Below, one piece after another: positions 35,579 through 43,354 of a DNA stretch of 64,000 bases. How positions within the stretch are numbered: position 1 is the stretch's first letter; every line of letters starts with the position of its first letter. This DNA is from a bacterium 210820-DFI.6.37. Its GTDB lineage: Bacteria > Bacillota > Clostridia > Peptostreptococcales > Anaerovoracaceae. The notes below the pieces were generated by a model. That model did not search any database and had not been told where the DNA came from. It saw only the letters and a program-made list of their open reading frames with translations. The position numbers and the translations under genes were made by a program. The DNA lies in NCBI GenBank assembly GCA_020558355.1, contig JAJCKG010000005.1, forward strand, positions 62,001-126,000, in the 5' to 3' direction.

Positions 35579-36685
35579 TTATTTTGCCTTTCTCTCTAAA
35601 ACGGCAGGAGGCCCCACTTCTTTCAGGATCTCCCGCAGCACTTTTTCTTCGGTTTCCTTGCGTATTTTGGCCCGCGCGGTCAGGATCAGACGATGGGCGC
35701 AGACGTCGATGAATACATCCTTTACGTCCTGAGGAATCGCATAGCTTCTTCCATCCATCAGGGCTGAGGCTTTTGCCATCTGAACCAGAGCCAGCACCGC
35801 CCGTGGGCTGACGCCCTGCTCAACGGATTCCACACTTCTCGTCTTCTGGCAAAGCTCCGCCGCGTACTGGATGATCTCGTCTTCCATGCGAACCATCTGA
35901 ACGGCTTTTTTCATAGCCTTGATGTGGGCCGCGCTTACCAGGGAACGCACGGTATCCATCGGATCACCGGTCTGCCGCTGCTTGATAATATCCACCTGAC
36001 TTTTCAGGTCGGGATACCCCATGGAAAGCCGGGCCATAAAGCGGTCCAGCTGAGAATCAGGAAGCTTCTGGGTACCCGCGCTTCCCAGCGGGTTCTGTGT
36101 CGCAATGCAGACAAAGGGCTCCGGAGTCTTGTGGGTCACGCCGTCTACGGTCATTCCGCCTTCTTCCATGACCTCCAGAAGGGCCGCCTGGGTCTTGGCG
36201 GAGGTTCGGTTGATTTCATCGGCCAGAAACAGATTGCACAAAGCCGCTCCCGGCTTATAGTCCAATCCTCCGGTCTCTTTGTTGTAAATGGAAAATCCGG
36301 TGATATCGCTGGCCATGGTGTCCGGTGTAAACTGCATTCTTTTGTAATTCAGATTCAGGACCCGGGAAAGGCCAAGGGCCAGGGTCGTTTTTCCTACGCC
36401 CGGCACGTCCTCCAGAAGGATATGCCCTCCTGCCAGAATCACCATCAATACCTTTTTAATCACCTCATCTTTTCCCACAATAACCTTTTTCAGTTCCCGG
36501 ATGATTGCCTGAGAAGCCTTCTGCATTTCCAGCACGGCTTTATCCGCTGCCGTCGCGGCAGTCTTTGGCGCTGGCTCAGGCGGAACAACCGGCTGGCTCT
36601 CCCCGGCCTGGGCGGGAGCCCCTGCGTTTCGGATCAGCTCTTGCAAAACCTGTTCCTTTTTGTCTTCCTTTGTTTGCTTTTCCAT
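35579..36685 (-). CDS. MoxR-family AAA ATPase
   Basis: 368 residues. The first 50 residues are a variable Ala/Pro/Lys linker; then Walker A GVGKTTLALGLSR, Walker B LFLADEINRTSAKTQAALLEVMEE, and IATQNPLG, all typical of MoxR. Acts as an ATP-driven chaperone for metal insertion or protein complex maturation in known cases. It follows the ABC substrate-binding gene by only 11 bases, so it is likely in the same transcript as the metal importer. Confidence 0.92.
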   Translation of the reverse strand: MEKQTKEDKKEQVLQELIRNAGAPAQAGESQPVVPPEPAPKTAATAADKAVLEMQKASQAIIRELKKVIVGKDEVIKKVLMVILAGGHILLEDVPGVGKTTLALGLSRVLNLNYKRMQFTPDTMASDITGFSIYNKETGGLDYKPGAALCNLFLADEINRTSAKTQAALLEVMEEGGMTVDGVTHKTPEPFVCIATQNPLGSAGTQKLPDSQLDRFMARLSMGYPDLKSQVDIIKQRQTGDPMDTVRSLVSAAHIKAMKKAVQMVRMEDEIIQYAAELCQKTRSVESVEQGVSPRAVLALVQMAKASALMDGRSYAIPQDVKDVFIDVCAHRLILTARAKIRKETEEKVLREILKEVGPPAVLERKAK

Positions 36686-36696
36686 GGTTTCCTCCT

Positions 36697-37791
36697 TTAT
36701 TCTGTCGGCGAGTTGGACACGCGCATGCCCTCGCCCGCCAGGATATGATCGATAGTCTCTTCATCCAGCTCGAGACCAAAATACTCTTTGTAGTAATCCG
36801 CTGTGTATTCTTCCATGTCGATGTCCTTAAACTTCTCCGGATAAAAGATTCTGGCCACGGCAAGCACGCCCATGTGCGCCTCCATGGAGCCAGGATGGCA
36901 CCAGCGGGTGGCGCCTACCGGAAGGGTATAGACCTTCTTGTCCTTTACCGCGGTCAGTCCTTCCCACTTGGAGTTCGCGAAGATATAGTCTGTTACAGAA
37001 TATTCATTGGCAATAATAGCGTCCGGATCCCATTTGTAGATTTCCTCCAGGGTTACATAGGCGTTCTTTCCTGTGGAAACAGTTCCCTTGCTGACCGAGA
37101 TATCCGTCACCTTTGCCCGTTCCATAATCTCGCTGCAGATGGTGCCTTCCGGATCGGTTCTGGTGGCTTCATTGACGGAATGGTACACCTGCGGAAGCTG
37201 ACTGTCCTTCACGTCGCTGAGCCGCTGGTCCACCATAGTAAGGGTGGAGTTGAAAAAGGCCAGATACTGGTCCGCTTTTTCCTTTTTGTTAAACACATCT
37301 CCCGCTACGCTGATGGCGTTTTCCAGTTCCTCAATGCTGGTGTAATCCACCACGACGTAAGGGATTCCCATGTCGTCCAGCTTTTCCATCTCTCCCTCGT
37401 CAGCGGCCAGAGAATAGCTGACCATGGCAAGATCCGCCTCGATCCGCAGCAGCTCTTCCGCGTTGATGGAGCCTTCCTGATGCGGGGTGGCGGTTTCTGT
37501 GATGTCAGGATATTTCATCTGCATCAGCACGTCGGATTTGACGCCGTTGGGGCAGCCTACAATTTTCTCTCCTTCGTCCAGCATAGCCATCATGTGGGCC
37601 GCTGTGGCGTAAAGGCAGGCCACCCTCTGAGGTTCATCGGGAATCTCTACGGTTCTTCCCAGACAGTCTGTAACCGTCCTGGTAGCTCCGGAGCTTCCCC
37701 CTGTGCCGCCGCAGCCCGCAAGCAGGGTTACGGTCAGGATTAAAACCAGTATAATACAAATGTTTCGGATTTGACGCTTTCTGTTTCTCAT
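36697..37791 (-). CDS. Metal/metallo-cofactor ABC transporter substrate-binding lipoprotein
   Basis: 364 residues. Lipobox LLAGCGG, Type III substrate-binding fold of the BtuF/FhuD/MolA class with VTDCLGRTVEIPDEPQRVACL at the N-terminus and a TRWCHPGSMEAHMGVL segment near the C-terminus. Ligand cannot be read; the leader upstream of the operon points to molybdate or tungstate (see riboswitch entry), as the HI1470/71-like MolBCA importer is of the same class. Three bases after the ATPase gene. Confidence 0.85.
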   Translation of the reverse strand: MRNRKRQIRNICIILVLILTVTLLAGCGGTGGSSGATRTVTDCLGRTVEIPDEPQRVACLYATAAHMMAMLDEGEKIVGCPNGVKSDVLMQMKYPDITETATPHQEGSINAEELLRIEADLAMVSYSLAADEGEMEKLDDMGIPYVVVDYTSIEELENAISVAGDVFNKKEKADQYLAFFNSTLTMVDQRLSDVKDSQLPQVYHSVNEATRTDPEGTICSEIMERAKVTDISVSKGTVSTGKNAYVTLEEIYKWDPDAIIANEYSVTDYIFANSKWEGLTAVKDKKVYTLPVGATRWCHPGSMEAHMGVLAVARIFYPEKFKDIDMEEYTADYYKEYFGLELDEETIDHILAGEGMRVSNSPTE

Positions 37792-37793
37792 AA

Positions 37794-38597
37794 TTACCTC
37801 TTGTTACGCAGCGGCAGAATGTACTTGCGGACGCCGCTTCCATCGTTTACGATTTCAGTTATAATATTAAATGTAGATTCCAGGTTTTCTTCTGTAAGGA
37901 TATCGGAAGGCTTTCCCATACGGGCAAAGTTCTTTCCGCTGAACAAAGCCACCTTTGTGTTAACCCCGGCGTTTTCCAGATAATACGCCTGATTGAGGAA
38001 ATGGGTCGCCATAATAATGGATCTGTTCCGATTTTTTACCAGATCCGCGATGACTTCCATTACCGTCAGCTCGTGGGTAAAGTCCAGATGAGCCGTAGGC
38101 TCGTCCATAACCATGATTTTCGACTGCTGGGCAATGGCTCTGGCAATGATGACCAGCTGCAGCTCGCCGCCGGACAGCTTTGTATACTCTCTGTCTTCAA
38201 AGCCTTCCAGTCCCACCTGCTTCAAAGCGGCTCTGGCGATGGCCTTTTCCTCTTCACCGGGCGGGGCAAACATTCTGGCCGCGTACGTCCTTCCCATGGT
38301 CACTACGTCCAGCACAGTATAGGCAAAGGTCGTCTTATGACCCTGAGGCACATAGGCCACATGCTCCGCGAATTCCTTTGGCTTCAGCGCAGAAAGGTCC
38401 TCTCCCTCCACAAGAATCTGCCCGCTCTTCAGCTTGTTCAGGCCCAGTATACAGTCGATCAGGGTGGATTTGCCGCAGCCGTTGGGGCCTATGACGCAGA
38501 GGATCTCTCCTTCTTCTACGGTAAAATTCACATCTTCCAGTATCATTCGCTTTTCGTCGTAGGTAAAAGCGGCGTTTTTCACTTCCAACAATGCCAT
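37794..38597 (-). CDS. BtuD/FepC-like ABC ATPase
   Basis: 267 residues: Walker A GPNGCGKST, Q-loop AYVPQGH, signature LSGGELQLVIIARA, Walker B MVMDEPTAHLDF, and switch His in MATHFLNQA. ATP-binding part of the importer. Five bases follow the permease gene. Confidence 0.92.
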   Translation of the reverse strand: MALLEVKNAAFTYDEKRMILEDVNFTVEEGEILCVIGPNGCGKSTLIDCILGLNKLKSGQILVEGEDLSALKPKEFAEHVAYVPQGHKTTFAYTVLDVVTMGRTYAARMFAPPGEEEKAIARAALKQVGLEGFEDREYTKLSGGELQLVIIARAIAQQSKIMVMDEPTAHLDFTHELTVMEVIADLVKNRNRSIIMATHFLNQAYYLENAGVNTKVALFSGKNFARMGKPSDILTEENLESTFNIITEIVNDGSGVRKYILPLRNKR

Positions 38598-38601
38598 AGG
38601 A

Positions 38602-39630
38602 TCACCAGTTGCTTCCTTTCGTTTTCTTCAGCAGGTAAATAAAGAACGGGCCGCCTACAATGGCAGTGACGATCCCCAGCGGGATCTCCGCCCCGGTGAT
38701 AGTCCTGCATATGGTATCTACAAAGACCATGAAGCAGGCGCCTACGGAAATGGCGGCCGGAATCAGCCACTTGTTGTCGCTGCCGATGACCATTCTGCAC
38801 ATATGGGGCACCACCAGCCCTACCCAGCCGATGACGCCGCTGACGCAGACCGCGCCCGCTGTGGCCAGGGTGGCAAAGCCGATGACAATGCCTTTATTAA
38901 GCCCTACATTGAGGCCCAGGGTCTTAGCTTCCCGGTCTCCCATGGAAAGCACGTTGAGCCGCCACCGAAACAGCACCATTCCGATGATGCCGGTCAGCAT
39001 CGGGATAGAGGAAAAGACCAGTTCTCTGGTTTCTGTGGAGCCCATTCCTCCCATGAGCCAGAAGGTAATGGCCGGAAGCTGACTGTAGGGATCCGCTATG
39101 TATTTGAGCAGGGACAGCAGCGCCGAGAAAATGGACTGAATGATGGTCCCTCCCAGCACTAGGGTAATGGTCGGCGTGCCTCCGCTGACCTTTCCAACCA
39201 GGTAGGCCAGAATCACAGCAAGGATCCCGAACCCGAAGGAAAAGACAGAAGTCATAACCATGCTGTTAAACAGCAGGATCGAAAGGGCGGCGCCGAATCC
39301 CGCTCCATTGGAAACGCCCAGCATGCCGCTGGAAACCAGCGGGTTTCGGAACAGGCTCTGAAAGCACGCCCCGCTGACCGCAAGGGCCGCGCCCACCAGG
39401 AGTCCCTGCAGGGCCCTGGGGAATCTCAGGTTCATGACTACGCTGAAGGTCTGGACGCTGAGCCCCATGTCCGCCGGTTCTTTTCCGCAGATGGCCGTCC
39501 AAAAGCTTTTGACCACCTCCGCCGGCGTGACGCTGTATCTGCCGACGCAGATAGCCCCCAGAAAGAATACCAGCGGCAGGCCAATCAGGACGGCGGTCCG
39601 TATCAAGTTATGGTTTTTCTTTTGCTTCAT
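38602..39630 (-). CDS. FecCD/BtuC-type ABC permease
   Basis: About 342 residues from ATG 39630, whose A is also the last base of the TGA of the TiaS-like gene (TGATG coupling). Earlier in-frame codons within the upstream gene lack better support. Ten helices; FecCD signatures such as RFPRALQGLLVGAALAVSGACFQ, NPLVSSGMLGVSNGAGFGA, and GFIG-like IGWVGLVVPHMCR. Membrane part of the importer. Confidence 0.92.
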   Translation of the reverse strand: MKQKKNHNLIRTAVLIGLPLVFFLGAICVGRYSVTPAEVVKSFWTAICGKEPADMGLSVQTFSVVMNLRFPRALQGLLVGAALAVSGACFQSLFRNPLVSSGMLGVSNGAGFGAALSILLFNSMVMTSVFSFGFGILAVILAYLVGKVSGGTPTITLVLGGTIIQSIFSALLSLLKYIADPYSQLPAITFWLMGGMGSTETRELVFSSIPMLTGIIGMVLFRWRLNVLSMGDREAKTLGLNVGLNKGIVIGFATLATAGAVCVSGVIGWVGLVVPHMCRMVIGSDNKWLIPAAISVGACFMVFVDTICRTITGAEIPLGIVTAIVGGPFFIYLLKKTKGSNW

Positions 39631-40526
39631 CACGAGGTTGCTTCTCTTTCTGCTACGCAGCGGTATCCGTCCGCGGTCCATCTTCTGAACAGACAGTTGT
39701 AGCAGGCGTTTTCCGTATCGTCATAGCACTCTTCCATATCGTTATCCTGCTGGAATTTGCCGCAGGCGGTTGTCCATTCTGTAACCCGCTTGTCTCCCTG
39801 GTACAGCTCTTTTTTCTTGCAGGCTCTGTAGCCGTTTCCTTTTTTCGCGGAAATCAGTGTAACCTTGTGGTCCACCAGAGTGGTTTTCAGCTGATCTCCT
39901 ACGGTAATCTCCGTATCATCCGGCAGCGTGTTTCCGTCAAAGTCCAGGAACTGTTCAATTCCGGTAAGCTCCCGCCACTTCGCTACAGTGTGGGTCTGCC
40001 CGTCATATTTTCCGCCTTTGCCTCCCCGGAACACGCCGTCGCAGCCGGAAAGGCGCAGGCCGATGCCTGCCAGGGCTCCAATGACGCCGCATCCAGTGCC
40101 GCCGTATTCTTCCAGGATGGTTCCTCCCAGCCGGGCCGCGAGATCATAGGCCTCCTGCTTTTGGATCACTTCATTCTGAGCCCGCTTTCCATACGCGATG
40201 AGCGTTTCGGGGGCTTTCAGCTGATCCAGCCTGCAAAAGCACAACCCCGGATCGGAGCTTTCGGCCATGTTCTCCCGCAGCACCTTTTCCGCCGCGGTCT
40301 TCATCTCCGCCACTTCCACGCCTTCGATATCAATAACCATGCACATGGAGCTGTTGTGAGAGGTATAGTCAATATCATCGTGAAGCAGCAGCTGATGCCG
40401 GGTAATGCCTTTGTCCATAGTCCCGCCCAGCTTAACAATTTCCCTGGCGATTAAATCGGCAATTTTTCCGGTGCTGGTGCTTTTCGTCAGATCGTCCGTA
40501 TCATCTACACAAATATATAATCTCAT
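39630..40526 (-). CDS. TiaS-like (agmatinylcytidine synthetase-like) protein
   Basis: 298 residues. N-terminus RLYICVDDTDDLTKSTSTGK resembles the DDTD phosphate site of archaeal TiaS, which modifies tRNA-Ile with agmatine; the middle has GGTGCGVIGALAGIGLRLSG as in the ferredoxin-like part. It is shorter than archaeal TiaS and lacks an obvious OB-fold; instead the C-terminus has ECYDDTENACYNC, a possible metal knuckle. It is the first gene of the importer operon, coupled to the permease by TGATG. Bacterial TiaS-like proteins have no proven role known to me, so function is open; a kinase-like or ligand-binding job in metal metabolism is inference. Confidence 0.75.
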   Translation of the reverse strand: MRLYICVDDTDDLTKSTSTGKIADLIAREIVKLGGTMDKGITRHQLLLHDDIDYTSHNSSMCMVIDIEGVEVAEMKTAAEKVLRENMAESSDPGLCFCRLDQLKAPETLIAYGKRAQNEVIQKQEAYDLAARLGGTILEEYGGTGCGVIGALAGIGLRLSGCDGVFRGGKGGKYDGQTHTVAKWRELTGIEQFLDFDGNTLPDDTEITVGDQLKTTLVDHKVTLISAKKGNGYRACKKKELYQGDKRVTEWTTACGKFQQDNDMEECYDDTENACYNCLFRRWTADGYRCVAEREATS

Positions 40527-40596
40527 TTTTTCTGATTCCTTTCTCCGCCTCGCCCAATATGCCAGGCTGTAATATACTACCGCGCGGCCTTCCCGG

Positions 40597-40660
40597 TTTA
40601 TACAAAAACAGGAATGCCTGTACGAAAAATAAAACTCTCTCCTGGCAGGGGAAAGAGTGA
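40597..40660 (-). terminator. Terminators after the structured leader of the importer operon
   Basis: On the minus strand an eight-bp stem CTCTTTCC/GGAGAGAG (40636-40656 region, one G-U) is followed by TTTTATTTTT; a second small hairpin ACAGG-CATT-CCTGT plus TTTTTG lies at about 40604-40624. Together they look like the expression platform of the riboswitch. Confidence 0.75.
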
Positions 40661-40669
40661 TTTATCTTT

Positions 40670-40790
40670 GATACATCATTCCTTTCCAAAACATGGGAGG
40701 CAAAACCGTTTCCAGCAGTGCCCATCGACGCTCAGCCATAAGCGTAGCTCCCAGGCTTTTGCGTTCGGAATCTCCTTATTCTTTTGTGCC
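40670..40790 (-). promoter_or_regulatory. Candidate molybdenum/tungsten cofactor riboswitch
   Basis: A multi-stem RNA on the minus strand: ATTCC pairs with GGAAT (outer), TGGGAG with CTCCCA, CGCT with AGCG in a hairpin, and GGCA with TGCC closing a stem capped by a GAAA loop (CTGGAAACGG). The layout and a GGGCACTG...GGAAACGG...TGCCTCCC stretch recall the Moco RNA motif from memory; I could not score it against a model. It is flanked by a promoter and followed by terminators. If not Moco, it is another ligand-responsive leader. Confidence 0.55.
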
Positions 40791-40825
40791 GCTCCCTGCT
40801 GAGAGCAGTTTTTACTAACAGATAT

Positions 40826-40854
40826 ATTGTAGTATAATCATTTTTTTCTGGCAA
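40826..40854 (-). promoter_or_regulatory. Promoter of the importer operon
   Basis: TTGCCA (complement 40849-40854), 17-base spacer, TACAAT (complement 40826-40831), about 40 bases upstream of the structured leader. Confidence 0.7.
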
Positions 40855-41061
40855 GGGTTTCTTGTTACATTTCGACAATTCTTCTTTTATAAAACGCCCT
40901 TTTCTGTTCTTATAATACTACATCCCCGGCAGGGTTCGTGTTGGCAGGACAACATTTTGCAAAATTTCACATAGTCTTCAAATTTTTCTTTTGTGATTTT
41001 TAATCGGTTGTTAACATTGTCCCCTCTTTCCTGGCTTCAGTGAGGCCCCGCTTTCGGGTAA

Positions 41062-41110
41062 ATTCTGCCGGGCCGCTCCCTTGCGCTCCCGGGGCAGAAT
41101 GTTATATAAT
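41062..41110 (+). promoter_or_regulatory. Hairpin-embedded promoter of nadE
   Basis: TTGCGC (41081-41086), 18-base spacer, TATAAT (41105-41110). An 11-bp inverted repeat ATTCTGCCGGG / CCCGG(G)GCAGAAT at 41062-41100 encloses the -35 and may be an operator. A lone GTTAAC lies at 41010. Confidence 0.5.
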
Positions 41111-41234
41111 ACTAAGGATATAAATGGAGTTGGCAGCGCGTATTACTAACTTTTTTAAGCGGAATGAAGGAATGTCAACCAATCATGCCGTCCATTTATG
41201 GATGATGATATAAAAAGATAGGAGACATATACAA

Positions 41235-43205
41235 ATGAAAAACTTGGGTTTAGTTCGGGTCGGGGCCGCGGTGCCGGATCTGAAGGTTGCAAATACGGAA
41301 TATAATAAGGAACGGATCCTGGAGCTTGTGCGGGACGCAGAAAAAAAAGGCGCGGGCTTTCTCGTCTTTCCGGAGCTTTGTATAACAGGCTATACCTGCG
41401 GTGATCTGTTTTATCAGGAGCACCTGTATCAAAGCCAGCTTGCGGCGCTGGAGGAAATCCTCGCGGCAACAAAAGAGCTTTCCGTTACTGTTATTTTAGG
41501 CTGCTATCTGCGGCTGGAAAACAATCTGTACAACTGCGCGGCGCTGATTCAGAGGGGCAGTATCCGCGGCGCGGTTCCCAAGATGTTCCTCCCCAATTCT
41601 AAAGAGTATTACGAAGCCAGATGGTTTGCCAGCGGCGTTGATCTTGCCCGCAATCTGAAAACCATTACCCTTTTCGGGAAAGAGGTGCCTTTCGGAAATC
41701 TGATTTTCACTGATCAGGAAGCGGATCTTTCTGTGGCTATGGAGATCTGCGAGGACCTGTGGCTCCCGGTTTCTCCGGGTTCCCAGCTGGCTCTTAACGG
41801 CGCGCATATTATCTTCAATACTTCTGCCAGCAACGACACGGTAGGAAAGGCCGATTACCGGAGGAATCTGGTAACGGTGGAAAGCGCGAAAAGCAACTGC
41901 GGCTATGTTTACACTTCCGCAGGGGTAACAGAATCCACGACGGATGTGGTGTTCAGCGGCCACAGCATCATTGCGGAAAACGGAATTGTTCTGGCGGAAA
42001 GCCAACGCTTCACAAGGGAAAGCGCTGTATATTACAGCGAGATCGACTTTCAGCGTCTGCGGTTCGAGCGTTCTCAGAATCACAACCTGAACCACTGCGC
42101 CGCCACATTCGGGCAGCGGGAAAAATTCCAGAAGATCCAAATCGACCCGGTAAAGCTGGTGGAACCAAGCGATACGCTGTACCGTCATTATGACAAAAAT
42201 CCTTTTGTGCCGGAAGACAACGCGCAGGTTTCCCAGCGCTGCGGGGAAATTTTCAGTTTACAGGCGGCAGGCCTGGCAAAGCGGATCCAGCACTCCCATT
42301 CAAAGAAATCTGTCGTAGGAATTTCCGGCGGTCTGGATTCCACACTGGCGCTGCTGGTCTGCGCTTATACCCACAAGCTGATCGGACGGCCAGCGGATGA
42401 TATTGTAGCAATTACCATGCCTGGCTTTGGAACTACAGGAAAAACCTACAACAACGCCCTTACCATTATGAAGCTGCTGGGCGCGGAGGTGCGTGAAATT
42501 TCCATTAAGGACGCGGTAAATCAGCACTTTGGCGATATCGGGCACGACCCTTCTGTCCACGATGTAACCTATGAAAATTCACAGGCCAGAGAGAGAACAC
42601 AGATCCTGATGGATACCGCCAATAAGGAAGGCGGCCTTGTAGTGGGAACCGGCGACCTGTCTGAAATGGCCCTGGGCTGGTGTACCTACAATGGAGACCA
42701 TATGTCCATGTACGGCGTAAACGCTTCTGTGCCTAAGACGCTGGTGCGGTTCGTTGTCAAATGGGTCATGGAGAACAAACTGAGCGGTCCCAATGAAGAT
42801 CCGAATTTCAGTTCTGATAACGCTTTGCTGAAAAAGACACTCCAGGATATTCTGGACACACCGATCTCACCGGAGCTGCTGCCGCCGGATCCAAACGGGA
42901 ATATCGCGCAGAAAACAGAAGAAAGCGTGGGGCCTTATATCCTTCACGATTTCTTCATCTATTACACGATCCGCTACGGCATGGAGCCTGAAAAGCTGCT
43001 GTTTACAGCAAAGAACGCTTTTGCCGGTGAATATGACGAGGAATTCATTAAGAAATGGATGGCTACCTTCTACCGCCGCTTCTTTACACAGCAGTTTAAG
43101 AGAAGCTGCGTTCCGGACGGCCCGAAGGTTGGATCCGTCAGCCTGTCACCGCGCGGCGACTGGAGAATGCCTAGCGACGCGGACGCGGCGATCTGGATGA
43201 AATAG
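41235..43205 (+). CDS. nadE: Glutamine-dependent NAD+ synthetase
   Basis: Makes NAD+ from nicotinate adenine dinucleotide using glutamine as ammonia source. 656 residues: N-terminal nitrilase-type glutaminase domain (about 1-300; FPELCITGYTCGDLF, MEICEDLW, with the catalytic triad) and C-terminal synthetase (about 310-656; GISGGLDSTLALLV P-loop, GTGDLSEMALGWCTYNGDHMSMY). Good GGAGA site. Stands alone and ends at a bidirectional terminator. Confidence 0.96.
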   Translation: MKNLGLVRVGAAVPDLKVANTEYNKERILELVRDAEKKGAGFLVFPELCITGYTCGDLFYQEHLYQSQLAALEEILAATKELSVTVILGCYLRLENNLYNCAALIQRGSIRGAVPKMFLPNSKEYYEARWFASGVDLARNLKTITLFGKEVPFGNLIFTDQEADLSVAMEICEDLWLPVSPGSQLALNGAHIIFNTSASNDTVGKADYRRNLVTVESAKSNCGYVYTSAGVTESTTDVVFSGHSIIAENGIVLAESQRFTRESAVYYSEIDFQRLRFERSQNHNLNHCAATFGQREKFQKIQIDPVKLVEPSDTLYRHYDKNPFVPEDNAQVSQRCGEIFSLQAAGLAKRIQHSHSKKSVVGISGGLDSTLALLVCAYTHKLIGRPADDIVAITMPGFGTTGKTYNNALTIMKLLGAEVREISIKDAVNQHFGDIGHDPSVHDVTYENSQARERTQILMDTANKEGGLVVGTGDLSEMALGWCTYNGDHMSMYGVNASVPKTLVRFVVKWVMENKLSGPNEDPNFSSDNALLKKTLQDILDTPISPELLPPDPNGNIAQKTEESVGPYILHDFFIYYTIRYGMEPEKLLFTAKNAFAGEYDEEFIKKWMATFYRRFFTQQFKRSCVPDGPKVGSVSLSPRGDWRMPSDADAAIWMK

Positions 43206-43257
43206 CAGAAAGCCCTATACTGGTACAAATGTTAAAATATTTTCGAGATGAAAAAAC

Positions 43258-43298
43258 GAGAAGACGCTGCTACTCAAAACAAGCGTCTTCTCATTTTT
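43258..43298. terminator. Terminator between nadE and the decarboxylase gene
   Basis: Eleven-bp stem GAGAAGACGCT with its complement, 13-base loop, T run on the plus side (ATTTTTATT) and A run on the other; usable in both directions. Confidence 0.85.
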
Positions 43299-43354
43299 AT
43301 TCTGTCTACGCTTCATAGCTTTCGCCGCCGCGATCCGGATAAATATACTCTGAC

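Noticed and set aside
40670..40790. Cobalamin riboswitch, suggested by the BtuCD-like genes
   Set aside because: The conserved B12-box and usual GCCACTG junction are missing; pairing fits another architecture.
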